From contig CAMOBD010000012.1 in assembly GCA_946578345.1 (NCBI GenBank), forward strand, positions 1-34,720: DNA of 34,720 nt. Direction: 5' to 3'. Below, piece by piece: positions 14,705-23,586 of the stretch. The notes below the pieces were generated by a model, which had not been told where the DNA came from, did no database searches, and worked only from the letters and a program-made list of their open reading frames with translations. Position numbers and translations under genes: made by a program. The DNA comes from an uncultured Clostridium sp. (GTDB taxonomy: Bacteria > Bacillota > Clostridia > TANB77 > CAG-508). Position 1 is the first letter of the stretch; the number at the start of each line of letters is the position of its first letter.

Positions 14705-15523
14705 TTATGCTGTTTTTAATTCAAGCCTCAATTTATCAGCAATCATCGCTATAAATTCACTATTTGTTGGCTTGCCTTTGCTTGCTGAAACTGTATAGCC
14801 GAAAATTCGCTCTACTACATCTTGCTTTCCTCTTCCCCATGCAACTTCTATTGCATGGCGGATTGCGCGTTCTACTCTGCTTGGGGTTGTGTGATATTTG
14901 CTTGCAATTTCTGGATATAATTGTTTTGTGATTTGATTTATCATGTCAATATCACTTACTACCATTATAATTGCCTCTCTTAAGTACTGATAACCTTTAA
15001 TATGTGCTGGTACACCTACTTCATGTATTACATTTGTAACTAATGCTTCTAAATTCTTTTCTTCATTTTTATTTTCTGGGGATATTTCTATATATTGTGT
15101 GTTAAATTCTCTTTCTATAATATTTGATTTGTTATTTGATGGTTGATAATATTTTAGTTCTTTTATTCTTTTCACTAATATGCTTATATCAAAAGGTTTT
15201 ACTATGTAATATTGTGCTCCTAACTCAATTGCTTTTTGTGTTATTTTGTCTTGTCCTACTGCAGATAAAATGATGCACATAGGTTTCTTTTCTAAATTAC
15301 TTGAATTAATTTTTTCAAGAACTCCTAATCCATCTAAATGTGGCATTATTATGTCCAATAATGCAACATCTGGCTTTTCCTCCACTATTTTGTCATACGC
15401 GTCTTGCCCATCTCTTGCTACACCTACTACTTCTAGGTCTTCATCTTTTGTTAAATAACTTACTAATGTTCTTGCAAAATCTTGGTTGTCATCAGATACT
15501 AATACTTTAATTTTCTCACTCAA
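14705..15523 (-). CDS. spo0A: Sporulation master regulator Spo0A
   Basis: This is a 272-aa response regulator. The receiver domain (about 1-125) has D11/D12, phospho-acceptor D57 ([12 protein letters not shown]), S87 and K109. The C-terminal Spo0A DNA-binding domain (about 160-270) includes [20 protein letters not shown] and ends [20 protein letters not shown], the family's most conserved stretch. Phosphorylated Spo0A binds TTTGTCRAA boxes and commits the cell to sporulation; in Clostridia it is often phosphorylated directly by orphan kinases. The start is TTG 15523 behind TTAGGGGGATAGAAAA. It is transcribed alone, with its own promoter and terminator. It is the clearest evidence of a spore-forming host. 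Confidence 0.98.
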   Translation of the reverse strand: MSEKIKVLVSDDNQDFARTLVSYLTKDEDLEVVGVARDGQDAYDKIVEEKPDVALLDIIMPHLDGLGVLEKINSSNLEKKPMCIILSAVGQDKITQKAIELGAQYYIVKPFDISILVKRIKELKYYQPSNNKSNIIEREFNTQYIEISPENKNEEKNLEALVTNVIHEVGVPAHIKGYQYLREAIIMVVSDIDMINQITKQLYPEIASKYHTTPSRVERAIRHAIEVAWGRGKQDVVERIFGYTVSASKGKPTNSEFIAMIADKLRLELKTA

Positions 15524-15573
15524 TTTTCTATCCCCCTAATAAATATTTAAAATTGTAAAAATTTTACAGTCAG

Positions 15574-15602
15574 ATTATATATCTTTTTCCAAAATTTTAC
15601 AA
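15574..15602 (-). promoter_or_regulatory. Likely SigA-type promoter of spo0A
   Basis: TTGTAA (15602-15597), a 17-base spacer and TATAAT (15579-15574) on the minus strand. Just downstream, TGTAAAATTTTTACA (about 15567-15553) is nearly palindromic and could bind a regulator near the transcript start. No clear 0A box is visible. Confidence 0.6.
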
Positions 15603-15611
15603 TAGTTTTTC

Positions 15612-16254
15612 TCAATTTTTTTGATTTTTTTCAAATTTTCTTATAGGTTTCTCTCTTATTACTTTATATTCCAATATATTTATCGTTTCGTTGTATTCTT
15701 TAGTCAAATTTTCTTTTTCTTGTTTAGTAACCTCAAGATTGCAAATAATTACATCTTTATAATCTATTTTTACAATTTTAATATTATTCTTATTGCAATA
15801 ATATTTGAGTTTTTCTAAGTTTTGATAATCTACGACTACTTCTATTTCAAATCCTTCTTCCTCTTGCACAATATTTGCTAGTTCTATTGCTTTTACAGCT
15901 GCTTCTGTATATGCTCTTACTAGTCCACCTGCACCTAGCAATATTCCACCAAAATATCTTGTAACAACAAGAAGCACATTGCATAAATTATTTTTTTCTA
16001 ATACATTTAAAATAGGAGCCCCTGCAGTACCGGCTTGGCTCTCCATCATCACTTGATTTTTTTACTATTACATCTTCCTTTATTATATATGCATAACAAT
16101 TATGTCTAGCATCATGATATTTTTTCTTGATTTTCGCCAAAATTTCTTCCGCTTCTTTAACACTAGTCACATAAAAAGCATTTGCTATAAATTTAGAACG
16201 CTTTTCTTCTACTTCTGCCATACTAGTTTCATCAATTGTTCTTAAATCTCCCAT
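15612..16254 (-). pseudogene. YigZ/IMPACT-family protein split by a one-base frameshift
   Basis: Two frames make one ~213-aa protein. The first (16254-15988) has the UPF0029 N-terminus: EEKRSKFIANAFYVTSVKEA, YHDARHNCYAYI and KKSSDDGEPS. The second (from about 16052) resumes with GTAGAPILNVLEKNNLCNVL, VVTRYFGGILLGAGGLVRAY and then the DUF1949 domain. The full span is 643 bases (3n+1). One extra C in the CC of AGCCGGTAC (about 16030-16033) explains the switch exactly, inside the invariant DDGEPSGTAG motif. YigZ-like proteins are related to IMPACT, which affects translation control in eukaryotes; the bacterial role is unclear. With the other two frameshifts, sequence error is a serious possibility. 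Confidence 0.9.
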
Positions 16255-16271
16255 TCCAATTTCCTTTCACC

Positions 16272-16302
16272 TGTGCAATTGGGGACTGTCCCCAATTGCA
16301 CA
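16272..16302. repeat. 31-base GTCCC-family palindrome
   Basis: TGTGCAATTGGGGAC, one base, then GTCCCCAATTGCACA: 15-bp perfect arms with the GGGGAC core at the centre. It lies in the 63-base gap between the HI0933-family gene and the yigZ-like gene, both on the minus strand. Confidence 0.85.
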
Positions 16303-16317
16303 ATTAATTTACATAAT

Positions 16318-17721
16318 TTATTCTTTTCCTGCTGTATAACCTGTAGAATATGCAATTTGTAAATTAAATCCTCCTGTATATGCATCTACATCTATTATTT
16401 CTCCAGCAAAGTACAAATCATTTACTATTTTTGATTCCATTGTTTTTGGATTTATTTCTTTTATGTTTATTCCTCCAGAAGTTATAATTGCTTCTTCTAT
16501 TGGTCTAAATCCTGATATGCTAATTTCCAAGTTTTTTAGCAAATGTACTAATTCTAATCTTTCCTTTTTGGTTATTTCATTTACCTTTTTATTAGGACTA
16601 ATTTCAGATAGCTTTATAATTACATCTATCATTTTCTTTGGTAATAACTTATCTAAGCTGTTTTTAAAGTCCTTATTTTTCTCTTCATTAAAATCTCTTA
16701 ATATTCTATCATCCAATTTTTCTTCTGATAATGCTGGCTTTAAATCTATACTTAAAACTATTTTTCTATCCTTCAAAAGTTCATCTACATTCTTATACCT
16801 TAATAAATGTGCTGAGCCACTAAGTATTGTTGGTCCTGATACTCCAAAATGAGTGAAAAGCATTTCTCCAAAGTCTTCATATATTACTTTACTTTTTGAT
16901 GTATCCTTTATCTTAATATTAACATTTTTTAAACTCAATCCTTGCATACTTTTGCATATTTTTAAATCTCTTCCACCATGTACAGTTAATGGTACTAGTG
17001 AGGCTCTAATTTTAGTTACAGTATGTCCTAATTCTTTAGCTAGTTTATAACCATCTCCTGTTGAACCTGTTCCTGGATAGCTCATTCCACCAGTTGCCAA
17101 AATCACTTTATCTGCAGCTATTTTTGTATCTTTTCCATTTATATTTGCTATTACTCCTTTTACAAGCATTTTCATTTCACTATTATTTTTATTAGCAAAT
17201 TCCTTTTTATTTTCGTATTTTAAATTATGACTTTGTTTCATTTCATTTTCATTACTTATCTTTTCACAATTTTTACTTTCTTGTCTATCTTCTATATTAT
17301 TTGCAACATCATTCACTAGAATCTTTTTTACTCTAGCATTTGTTATAATGTTTACATTTAGTTTTTTTAGTATTCGCAAAAATGCTTTTTGGACATCTTG
17401 TGATTTATCAGAAACTGGGAAAACTCTGTTGCCTCTCTCTACCTTAGTTTCTACACCCTCTTGCTTTAACAATTTTATAATATCTTCATTTGTAAAATTA
17501 TTAAAGCTACTGTACATAAACATACCATTACCTGGTATGTTTTTTATAAACTCATCTATAGGAAGACTGCTTGTTATATTACATCTACCTTTTCCTGTTA
17601 TCAAAAGCTTTTTTCCAAGCATCTCCATTTTTTCAAGAATTGTTACGTCATTTCCATTTTGTGCAGAGGCCATTGCAGCTATCATTCCAGCAGGCCCTCC
17701 ACCAATTACTATTACTTTCAA
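16318..17721 (-). CDS. HI0933/BaiN-family FAD-dependent oxidoreductase
   Basis: This 467-aa flavoprotein begins MKVIVIGGGPAGMIAAMASA, the dinucleotide-binding Rossmann motif for FAD. The family hallmarks follow: MLGKKLLITGKGRCNITS, then a middle ATGGMSYPGTGSTGDGYKLA (about residue 210), FGEMLFTHFGVSGPTILSGS, and a C-terminal AGEIIDVDAYTGGFNLQIAY. These are typical of HI0933/YhiN proteins, whose substrate is mostly unknown. A lineage-specific hydrophilic insert of about 45 residues (about 145-190, rich in Asn, Lys and Glu) separates the two nucleotide-binding parts. It lies upstream of the yigZ-like gene and may be co-transcribed with it across the 31-base palindrome. Confidence 0.93.
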   Translation of the reverse strand: MKVIVIGGGPAGMIAAMASAQNGNDVTILEKMEMLGKKLLITGKGRCNITSSLPIDEFIKNIPGNGMFMYSSFNNFTNEDIIKLLKQEGVETKVERGNRVFPVSDKSQDVQKAFLRILKKLNVNIITNARVKKILVNDVANNIEDRQESKNCEKISNENEMKQSHNLKYENKKEFANKNNSEMKMLVKGVIANINGKDTKIAADKVILATGGMSYPGTGSTGDGYKLAKELGHTVTKIRASLVPLTVHGGRDLKICKSMQGLSLKNVNIKIKDTSKSKVIYEDFGEMLFTHFGVSGPTILSGSAHLLRYKNVDELLKDRKIVLSIDLKPALSEEKLDDRILRDFNEEKNKDFKNSLDKLLPKKMIDVIIKLSEISPNKKVNEITKKERLELVHLLKNLEISISGFRPIEEAIITSGGINIKEINPKTMESKIVNDLYFAGEIIDVDAYTGGFNLQIAYSTGYTAGKE

Positions 17722-17840
17722 TTTTTATACCTCTTTTTATTTTATCAACTCATAATTATATATTCTTCTAGCAAATTACCAAATTGTGATTTGTTAAAAG
17801 ATATATTTTTTCATGACATTACTCCATTCTCTTTATATCT

Positions 17841-18083
17841 TTATATATTATCTATTTTCGCAAAAGTTTCATCTAAAGAAAATACTTTGTTTGCTTTTAT
17901 ATCATCTAAGCCTTTTTGCAATTTTTCTTTTAAATCTTTTTTACTTTTTATTATTACACTGTCTGGAGCCTCTTTATCTATATGTGATAATTTTAAATAT
18001 TCAATAAAATCAATGACTTGATTAATAAGTTCTTCTGGTAATGTATCTATTTCATTATATAATTTTTGTTTTTCTATAGACAT
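17841..18083 (-). CDS. DUF2281-like small protein, possible orphan antitoxin
   Basis: This 80-aa protein contains LYNEIDTLPEELINQVIDFIEYL (residues about 8-30), the DUF2281 signature common in VapB-type antitoxins, and an acidic/basic C-terminal half. ATG 18083 follows GGAGGTAGTCAT. An extended -10 promoter (TGGTATAAT, 18124-18116) lies about 33 bases upstream, so it is expressed on its own. A toxin partner would normally follow; 17722-17840 has no coding frame of suitable size, so the partner is absent. The intergenic stretch 17722-17840 shows nothing else notable. Confidence 0.75.
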   Translation of the reverse strand: MSIEKQKLYNEIDTLPEELINQVIDFIEYLKLSHIDKEAPDSVIIKSKKDLKEKLQKGLDDIKANKVFSLDETFAKIDNI

Positions 18084-18159
18084 ATGACTACCTCCATAAA
18101 TAAATTCACAATATTATTATACCATTTTCTCTTTAAAAAATCTATTAATTTAAAAATTC

Positions 18160-18285
18160 CAGTTTGGAGGAAAATTGCTATTTTGGCTAGGCAAACGAGC
18201 AAGAAAACCGGAAGCGTACTTTGTGTACGCTGAGGATTTTCGCAGCAAAGTTTAACAACGCCAAAATACAATTTAACCCAAACTG
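18160..18285. repeat. GCGTTGTTAAAC palindromic element E
   Basis: This is a 126-bp imperfect palindrome with ends CAGTTTGG (18160-18167) and CCAAACTG (18278-18285). Inner arms include AATTG-TATTTTGGC (18173-18186) with GCCAAAATACAATT (18260-18273), and the tip is AGCGTAC-TTTGT-GTACGCT (18213-18231). Its right end touches the TAG stop of the YnbB-like gene at 18286. The right arm recurs alone at 11145-11180. Confidence 0.85.
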
Positions 18286-19539
18286 CTACCCTCTCATGTT
18301 TTGCACTGCCTTTAAAACTCCCAACTTTCCATACTCATATGTAAGTCCTCCTTGCATAAATGCTGTGTATGGTGGTCTTATTGGTCCGTCACAAGAAAGC
18401 TCTATCGATGAGCCTTGTGTAAATGCTCCTGCTGCCATTATAACTTTATCTGTATATCCAGGCATGTCCCATGGCTCAGGTATTGAGTTTGAATCTATTG
18501 GTGAGCCCATTTGTATTCCTTGGCAGTACTTAATTAATTTTTGCTCATCATTAAAATTAATTGTTTGTACTATATCTGCTCTATCCTCATTATATTTAGG
18601 CTCTACATCGTACCCTAATTCTTCTAATATTTTACTTGCAAATACAGCTGTTTTTAAGCTACTTGCTACAACCGATGGTGCCATAAATAACCCTTGCAAA
18701 ATTGATTTTGTAATTCCTAAAGATGGACCAACTTCTTTGCCCTCTCCAGGAGCTGTTAATCTTTCAGCTGCTAAATTTACTAAGTCACTTCTACCAGCTA
18801 TATATGCTCCATTTGGTGCTATACCTCCGCCTAAATTTTTTATTAATGAACCAACTATCACATCTGCTCCTACCTCTAAAGGCTCTTTTTCAGTTACAAA
18901 TTCACAATAGCAATTATCAATCATTATTATTACATCTTTATCAAATTTTCTTATATGTTCTATTACTTTTTCTAATTTGTCTATTGTAATGCTTTTTCTT
19001 GTACTATAACCTTTTGAGCGTTGTATTTCTATTAATTTGATTTTTTGATTTTTTAATTTTGCTTCTATAGCATCAAAATCAAATTCATTATCAATTAAAT
19101 CTATTTTTTCAAAATTTACACCAAATGATTTTAAAGAACTTGGATTATCTACAATTCCAATTACTTCATCTAGTGTATCATATGGCTTTCCTGCAATACT
19201 AAGCATTGTATCTCCAGGTCTCAAAAAAGCAAACAAAGCAACTGTTAAAGCATGAGTTCCTGAAATAAATTGTCCCCTAACTAGAGCATCTTCCGCTTTC
19301 AAAACATCTGCAAATACTCTTTCACATGTATCTCTTCCAACATCTCCATAACCATATCCTGTTGTTTGATTAAAATGCATATCAGAAATATTGTTATTTT
19401 GAAAAGCTGATAATACCTTTAGCGAATTGTACTCACACACTTTATCAATCTTTTCAAAAACTGGCTTTATTTCTTTTTCTACTCTTTCTGCTAGTTTTAT
19501 TACCTCTTCATCTATACCAAATTTTTCATAAATTTCCAT
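18286..19539 (-). CDS. ynbB: YnbB-like methionine gamma-lyase-family PLP enzyme (aluminium-resistance protein family)
   Basis: This is a 417-aa fold-type I PLP enzyme. Visible landmarks are NQTTGYGYGDVGRDTCERVFADVLKAEDALVR (about 57-88), QFISGTHALTVALFAFLRPGD, the cofactor aspartate in MIDNCYCEF (D208) and the Schiff-base lysine in GSLIKNLGGGIAP (K234). The order and spacing match the Met_gamma_lyase/aluminium-resistance family. Substrate and role are uncertain; in Bacillus the homologue sits near glutamine-synthetase genes, which are not seen here. ATG 19539 has GAGGGGAAAATCAAA. It lies 24 bases after the WG-repeat gene and is probably last in a three-gene operon that ends at element E. Confidence 0.93.
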   Translation of the reverse strand: MEIYEKFGIDEEVIKLAERVEKEIKPVFEKIDKVCEYNSLKVLSAFQNNNISDMHFNQTTGYGYGDVGRDTCERVFADVLKAEDALVRGQFISGTHALTVALFAFLRPGDTMLSIAGKPYDTLDEVIGIVDNPSSLKSFGVNFEKIDLIDNEFDFDAIEAKLKNQKIKLIEIQRSKGYSTRKSITIDKLEKVIEHIRKFDKDVIIMIDNCYCEFVTEKEPLEVGADVIVGSLIKNLGGGIAPNGAYIAGRSDLVNLAAERLTAPGEGKEVGPSLGITKSILQGLFMAPSVVASSLKTAVFASKILEELGYDVEPKYNEDRADIVQTINFNDEQKLIKYCQGIQMGSPIDSNSIPEPWDMPGYTDKVIMAAGAFTQGSSIELSCDGPIRPPYTAFMQGGLTYEYGKLGVLKAVQNMRG

Positions 19540-19563
19540 TTTGATTTTCCCCTCGTATAACTC

Positions 19564-21336
19564 CTACTCACTCTCTCCATCTATCTCTTCATCTGCGCTA
19601 CTTGCATTAGTGTAATAGTTACTTCCATACCACTCATCTGCCCTATAATACTTACCAATAAAACTTGGACTCACTATATCTAATTCATAAGTTGGATCTT
19701 GAACAATTTCTCCATTTTGATTAATTACTCCCCACTTGCCATCTAATTTTATTCCTGCAAATCCATATTCATTAAATTCTGTAACCATATCATATTCATT
19801 TTGTACTTTTAAATTGCCATCTTTGTCTACAAATCCCCACTTATCATCTATCTTCTTAGCATATAACTGGTTGTTTGGAAATACTTCCTTAGCTGTAAGC
19901 TCATTTCCTGCATAGTCAAAATATCTATTTTCTGTTTCTGAATAAAGTCTTACATAATTATCTTTAACTTCTACTCCCGCTTCATCCATGGTTGCAACTA
20001 TCTCCATATTTTGATTTATCAAGCTTATTGTATTTGTAGAAGATATATTAGCTTGTAATAATTCTGTATTATCTAGCTTAAATATGCTACTATATTTTAA
20101 ATCCACTAGTGATTTTCCTGTTAAATCTATTATTCCATTATTATTATAATTTGCTACTATAAATCTATTATTATTAATTTCTTCAATATAAGTATAATCC
20201 TTATCAACAACAATGTTTCCACTATTATCTATTATTTTATATACATCATCTTCTCCATACACAATGCTATGCTGACCATCTGTTGTTGGCATTTTATATA
20301 TATATCCGTCTGTTACTTCATTTCCATTTAAATCTATTATTTTGCTTGTTCCATCTTCTTGTGCGTTTACATATATTCCTCCAAATGTTAAGTTAGTATA
20401 CAAAGGCTCAATTTTTACATTGCCTTCTCTATCTACTACTCCTTGCTTGCCATTTCTTTGTATTACAAATACATCATTGTATGCATTATATGTTATTTCT
20501 TCATATTCATATTCAAGGATATTGCTCTTGTTTCTTAATAATCCTGCTTGTCCATCTCTATATGCTACTAGATAAATGTTATTATCATCTTCTATTTCTG
20601 ATATTCTTTCTATTTCTGTATACTCAGTGTCAAGGACTTTATCTCCCTTATAATTTATATATCCATATCTATATCCATTTTCTTCTGTCTTGCATACAAT
20701 AAATCCAGTTTTTTGATATTTTGTATTGACATCATAATAATTATCAACAGCTATATTATCATATTCTGTTTTTATTACTTGTACTCCATTTATATTTATA
20801 ACTCCATATTTGCCATCTTGCTCTACAAGTAACATTCCTTCTTTATATTTTACGGCAGAAATGTCATTATATATAGCATCAGTAATTTCTTTTCCATCAA
20901 GATTTATTAGTCCATACTTACCATCTTTTTTATATTTTAGTACACTTTTTTCAAAAGGTACTCCATCTGCAGTTGTTTCTGCGGGGATAGCTTGCACGCT
21001 TTCATATCCTGTAAGTATTTGTTCTTTTCTGTCATTTAATACTTTAGTTTCATATTCTTGTGTTTCTGTATTATAGTTTGACATGCATACAAATACTGGT
21101 CTTGATGGGCTAGGAATTTGTACAACATCATAGTTTGGCTCTATTACTACATTTCCATTTCTATCTATTACTCCGACTCTATTGTCTACATTTATAACAT
21201 TATATTCTATGTCAGAAACCATTTCTATATCATAAACATATTTTGCTCTTTTCATAAAATACATTGTCAATCCTATTGCTAATGCTATTATTAATACTAC
21301 AACTATTGCTATTATAATTATCTTCTTTTTATTCAT
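19564..21336 (-). CDS. Membrane-anchored WG-repeat protein
   Basis: This 590-aa protein has one N-terminal transmembrane helix (about residues 3-28), so most of it should face outward. The rest is a chain of WG/KWG repeats: GKYGLINLDGKEI, GKYGVININGVQVI, YRYGYINYKGDKVL, GKQGVVDREGNVKI, DKWGFVDKDGNLKV and GKWGVINQNGEIV, plus several degenerate ones. Such repeats form beta-rich, propeller-like or solenoid structures and usually bind partners; no catalytic motif is visible. The C-terminus is acidic. ATG 21336 follows AAAGGAGAGAGGGCA. The gene is 18 bases from the CNNM/CBS gene and 24 bases from the YnbB-like gene, all on one strand. Confidence 0.9.
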   Translation of the reverse strand: MNKKKIIIIAIVVVLIIALAIGLTMYFMKRAKYVYDIEMVSDIEYNVINVDNRVGVIDRNGNVVIEPNYDVVQIPSPSRPVFVCMSNYNTETQEYETKVLNDRKEQILTGYESVQAIPAETTADGVPFEKSVLKYKKDGKYGLINLDGKEITDAIYNDISAVKYKEGMLLVEQDGKYGVININGVQVIKTEYDNIAVDNYYDVNTKYQKTGFIVCKTEENGYRYGYINYKGDKVLDTEYTEIERISEIEDDNNIYLVAYRDGQAGLLRNKSNILEYEYEEITYNAYNDVFVIQRNGKQGVVDREGNVKIEPLYTNLTFGGIYVNAQEDGTSKIIDLNGNEVTDGYIYKMPTTDGQHSIVYGEDDVYKIIDNSGNIVVDKDYTYIEEINNNRFIVANYNNNGIIDLTGKSLVDLKYSSIFKLDNTELLQANISSTNTISLINQNMEIVATMDEAGVEVKDNYVRLYSETENRYFDYAGNELTAKEVFPNNQLYAKKIDDKWGFVDKDGNLKVQNEYDMVTEFNEYGFAGIKLDGKWGVINQNGEIVQDPTYELDIVSPSFIGKYYRADEWYGSNYYTNASSADEEIDGESE

Positions 21337-21354
21337 TGCCCTCTCTCCTTTGTT

Positions 21355-22683
21355 TTAATCTTCTTTATCATTATTCTCTTGTTCTTCTACATTCTCATTC
21401 ATGTTCCTGCATATTTTAACATACTTAATTCTTCTATCTTCTATTTCTTCTACTTTGTAGGTTAGTTTTTCATCTTCTATTACAGGGTGTTCATCTTCTT
21501 CTGGAATTCTGCCAAGTCTATCTAACAAATATCCAGATAATGTCTCATAATCTCCATCTGGCAATTCTATTCCAAATATTTTCTTTAGTTCATATGATGT
21601 AATAGTACCGCTTAAAATATATGTATTATCATCAATTTTCTTTACATCTATTTCTTCTTCGTCATATTCATCAAATATATTTCCTACTAATTCCTCTATA
21701 ATGTCTTCCATTGTAATTAATCCTGCTGTTCCACCATATTCATCAATTGCAATTGCCATTTGCACTTTGTTTTGTTGCATTTCTTTAAATAATTCATCTA
21801 TATCCTTGGATTCAGGGACAAAATATGGCTCTCTCATAATTTCTTTTATATTTATATCTTTCCCGTCTTTCAAAGGTTTTAACATATCTTTCACAAATAA
21901 TATTCCTTGTATATCATCTATACTTTCATCATATACAGGTATTCTACTGTATTTGAATTCATCAACTTCATCTAAAATATCCTTGATATTATCGTTTATG
22001 TCTATTGCATACATGTCAGTTCTTGGTGTCATTACTTCTGACACAATAATATCATTAAACTCAAACACATTATTTAAAAGTTGTCTTTCTCCCTGCTCTA
22101 TTGTTCCCTTTTCTTCTCCTTCTGCAATCATCATTTTTATTTCTTCTTCTGTTACAACCTCTTCTTCGCTTTCTCCTACTCCAAATATTTTAGATACCAT
22201 ATTAGTAGATGCAGTAAGTAATTTTACAAAAGGAGCTGTAACTACAGAAATTCCTCTAATTACACCAATTGTCGCATAGGATATTTTTTCATAATATTTC
22301 ATAGCTAATCTTTTTGGAACCAATTCTCCAAATACTAGTGTAAAGAATGATAGTATTATTGTAATTAATACTATTGAAATTCCTCTCCAAACCTCTAAAC
22401 TAAAAAATGGCATCCAGCTATTTAATATCGGTGCTAAATCATCTGCAAAAGCATCTGAAGCAAACGCACTTGATAAAAATCCAGCAAGCGTAATACCAAT
22501 CTGAATTGTTGCCAAGAATTTACTTGGCGACTTTAACATTTTTAAAATTTGTTTTGCTTTTTTATTTCCCTCTTTTGCATCTTTTTCAATTTTAGCATCA
22601 TTTAAAGAAATGAATGCTATTTCTGTTGCCGCAAAATATGCGTTAATTAGAATTAATATAACTAAGACTATTACTTGAGCCAA
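21355..22683 (-). CDS. CNNM/CBS-domain membrane protein (HlyC/CorC, hemolysin-like family)
   Basis: This 442-aa protein has the CNNM (DUF21) membrane domain at about 1-190, with NAYFAATEIAFISLNDAKI and VFGELVPKRLAMKY. It then has two CBS motifs (VMTPRTDMYAIDINDNIKDI and the segment beginning IMREPYFVPESKDIDELF, about 205-330) with the conserved MAIAIDEYGGTAGLITMEDI, and finally a CorC_HlyC domain. Family members transport or sense divalent cations, especially Mg2+. I chose TTG 22683 because GGAGG lies eight bases before it and the protein then begins (M)AQVIVLVILILINAYF. The in-frame ATG at 22698 overlaps that ribosome site, and the open frame reaches 22740. It is first in the three-gene cluster. 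Confidence 0.92.
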   Translation of the reverse strand: MAQVIVLVILILINAYFAATEIAFISLNDAKIEKDAKEGNKKAKQILKMLKSPSKFLATIQIGITLAGFLSSAFASDAFADDLAPILNSWMPFFSLEVWRGISIVLITIILSFFTLVFGELVPKRLAMKYYEKISYATIGVIRGISVVTAPFVKLLTASTNMVSKIFGVGESEEEVVTEEEIKMMIAEGEEKGTIEQGERQLLNNVFEFNDIIVSEVMTPRTDMYAIDINDNIKDILDEVDEFKYSRIPVYDESIDDIQGILFVKDMLKPLKDGKDINIKEIMREPYFVPESKDIDELFKEMQQNKVQMAIAIDEYGGTAGLITMEDIIEELVGNIFDEYDEEEIDVKKIDDNTYILSGTITSYELKKIFGIELPDGDYETLSGYLLDRLGRIPEEDEHPVIEDEKLTYKVEEIEDRRIKYVKICRNMNENVEEQENNDKED

Positions 22684-22804
22684 TATAAAAACCTCCATGT
22701 TTCTTTTTTTAACATTTATATTATACACTATTTTTTCCATAAATTACATATATTTGTGTGAATTTTTTGAAAAATCAGCATTAAAAATTTCTAATGCTGA
22801 TTTT

Positions 22805-23152
22805 TTAATTATTTAAATAATTTCTTCTTCCATACACCATTCTTGAAATATATACTTTTCTTTTTTCAAAATCTATAGTATAAAGAATAACATACTTCTT
22901 GAAAACCATTCTATGATATTCTCTTTTTAGTTTATCTACTTTACCGATTTTCACATATATTTCCGGTGCATTTGCTAAATCTAGAATTTTATCTATCACT
23001 TCTGTCATCAATCTTTTTGCTATATTGTTTTCTTTTAAATGATTAGAGATATACTCATAAATGTCGAGCATTTCTTCAATACATTCATCTGTAAACTCTA
23101 TTTCAAACGGTTTATTAGAATCCAAATTTTTCTCTGAACTCCTTAACAACAT
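22805..23152 (-). CDS. RelE/ParE-type toxin
   Basis: From ATG 23152 the product is 115 aa and has the RelE/ParE fold signature: FEIEFTDECIEEMLDIYEYI near the start, a central helix ending LANAPEIYVKIG, then REYHRMVFKKYVILYTID and the closing VYISRMVYGRRNYL. Toxins of this family cleave ribosome-bound mRNA or poison gyrase; which type cannot be told. The start is uncertain: ATG 23152 or TTG 23125 are both in frame, and both overlap the antitoxin gene, indicating translational coupling. The open frame extends to 23182. A stretch of about 60 bases separates it from the CNNM gene region. Confidence 0.85.
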   Translation of the reverse strand: MLLRSSEKNLDSNKPFEIEFTDECIEEMLDIYEYISNHLKENNIAKRLMTEVIDKILDLANAPEIYVKIGKVDKLKREYHRMVFKKYVILYTIDFEKRKVYISRMVYGRRNYLNN

Positions 23153-23354
23153 CTGTAGCTTTTCTTGTTCTTCCTTTTTCAATGTCTTCTTCAGATTTTA
23201 AGAGTTTGTATACAGTTTCTTTATCAAAAATATTATCTCTGTATTCTTCCATACTCATTACTACTACATTATTTTTATTGTTTTTACTAATTACCATTTC
23301 TCCGTTTTGATTAATAATTGTTTCTATTTCGTGTAAATTCTTTATTTGTTGCAT
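23115..23354 (-). CDS. Phd/YefM-type antitoxin
   Basis: This is a 79-aa protein. LHEIETIINQNGEMVISKNNK, then VVVMSMEEYRDNI, is the Phd/YefM DNA-binding N-terminus, followed by an acidic toxin-binding tail (KSEEDIEKGRTRKATDVVKEF). ATG 23354 lies six bases after GAGGTG; the GTG at 23363 is inside that ribosome site. The gene overlaps the toxin gene by 38 bases. Antitoxin first, toxin second with overlap is the usual order and suggests autoregulation. The 23364-23511 region upstream contains AT-rich DNA and no other gene. Confidence 0.9.
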   Translation of the reverse strand: MQQIKNLHEIETIINQNGEMVISKNNKNNVVVMSMEEYRDNIFDKETVYKLLKSEEDIEKGRTRKATDVVKEFREKFGF

Positions 23355-23511
23355 TTCCAACACCTCACTTTTTTATTCTATCAATAGTATACCATATAAG
23401 CAGTCATTTAATCAATTATCCTGCTACCAAAATTTAATTAGAAAAATTAAATTTCTATAACGAATTTTTTATTATTTGTAGTATTTTATATCTCTTAAAT
23501 CATTTATTTTT

Positions 23512-23546
23512 ACTAGGAATTTGAGAAACATACTCAAATTCCTAGT
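23512..23546. repeat. Perfect 14-bp inverted repeat downstream of the surface protein gene
   Basis: ACTAGGAATTTGAG (23512-23525) and CTCAAATTCCTAGT (23533-23546) with a 7-base loop. Neither side is followed by a T-run, so it may be a weak terminator, an RNA-stabilising 3' hairpin or a small mobile element. It is 40 bases past the stop of the surface protein gene. Confidence 0.7.
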
Positions 23547-23586
23547 CATGATTCATAATAAATATTTGTTAAAATAAGGCTGTTTT

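Noticed and set aside
18074..18271. 65-aa minus-strand frame over element E
   Set aside because: It is made of palindromic repeat sequence and overlaps the promoter of the DUF2281 gene.
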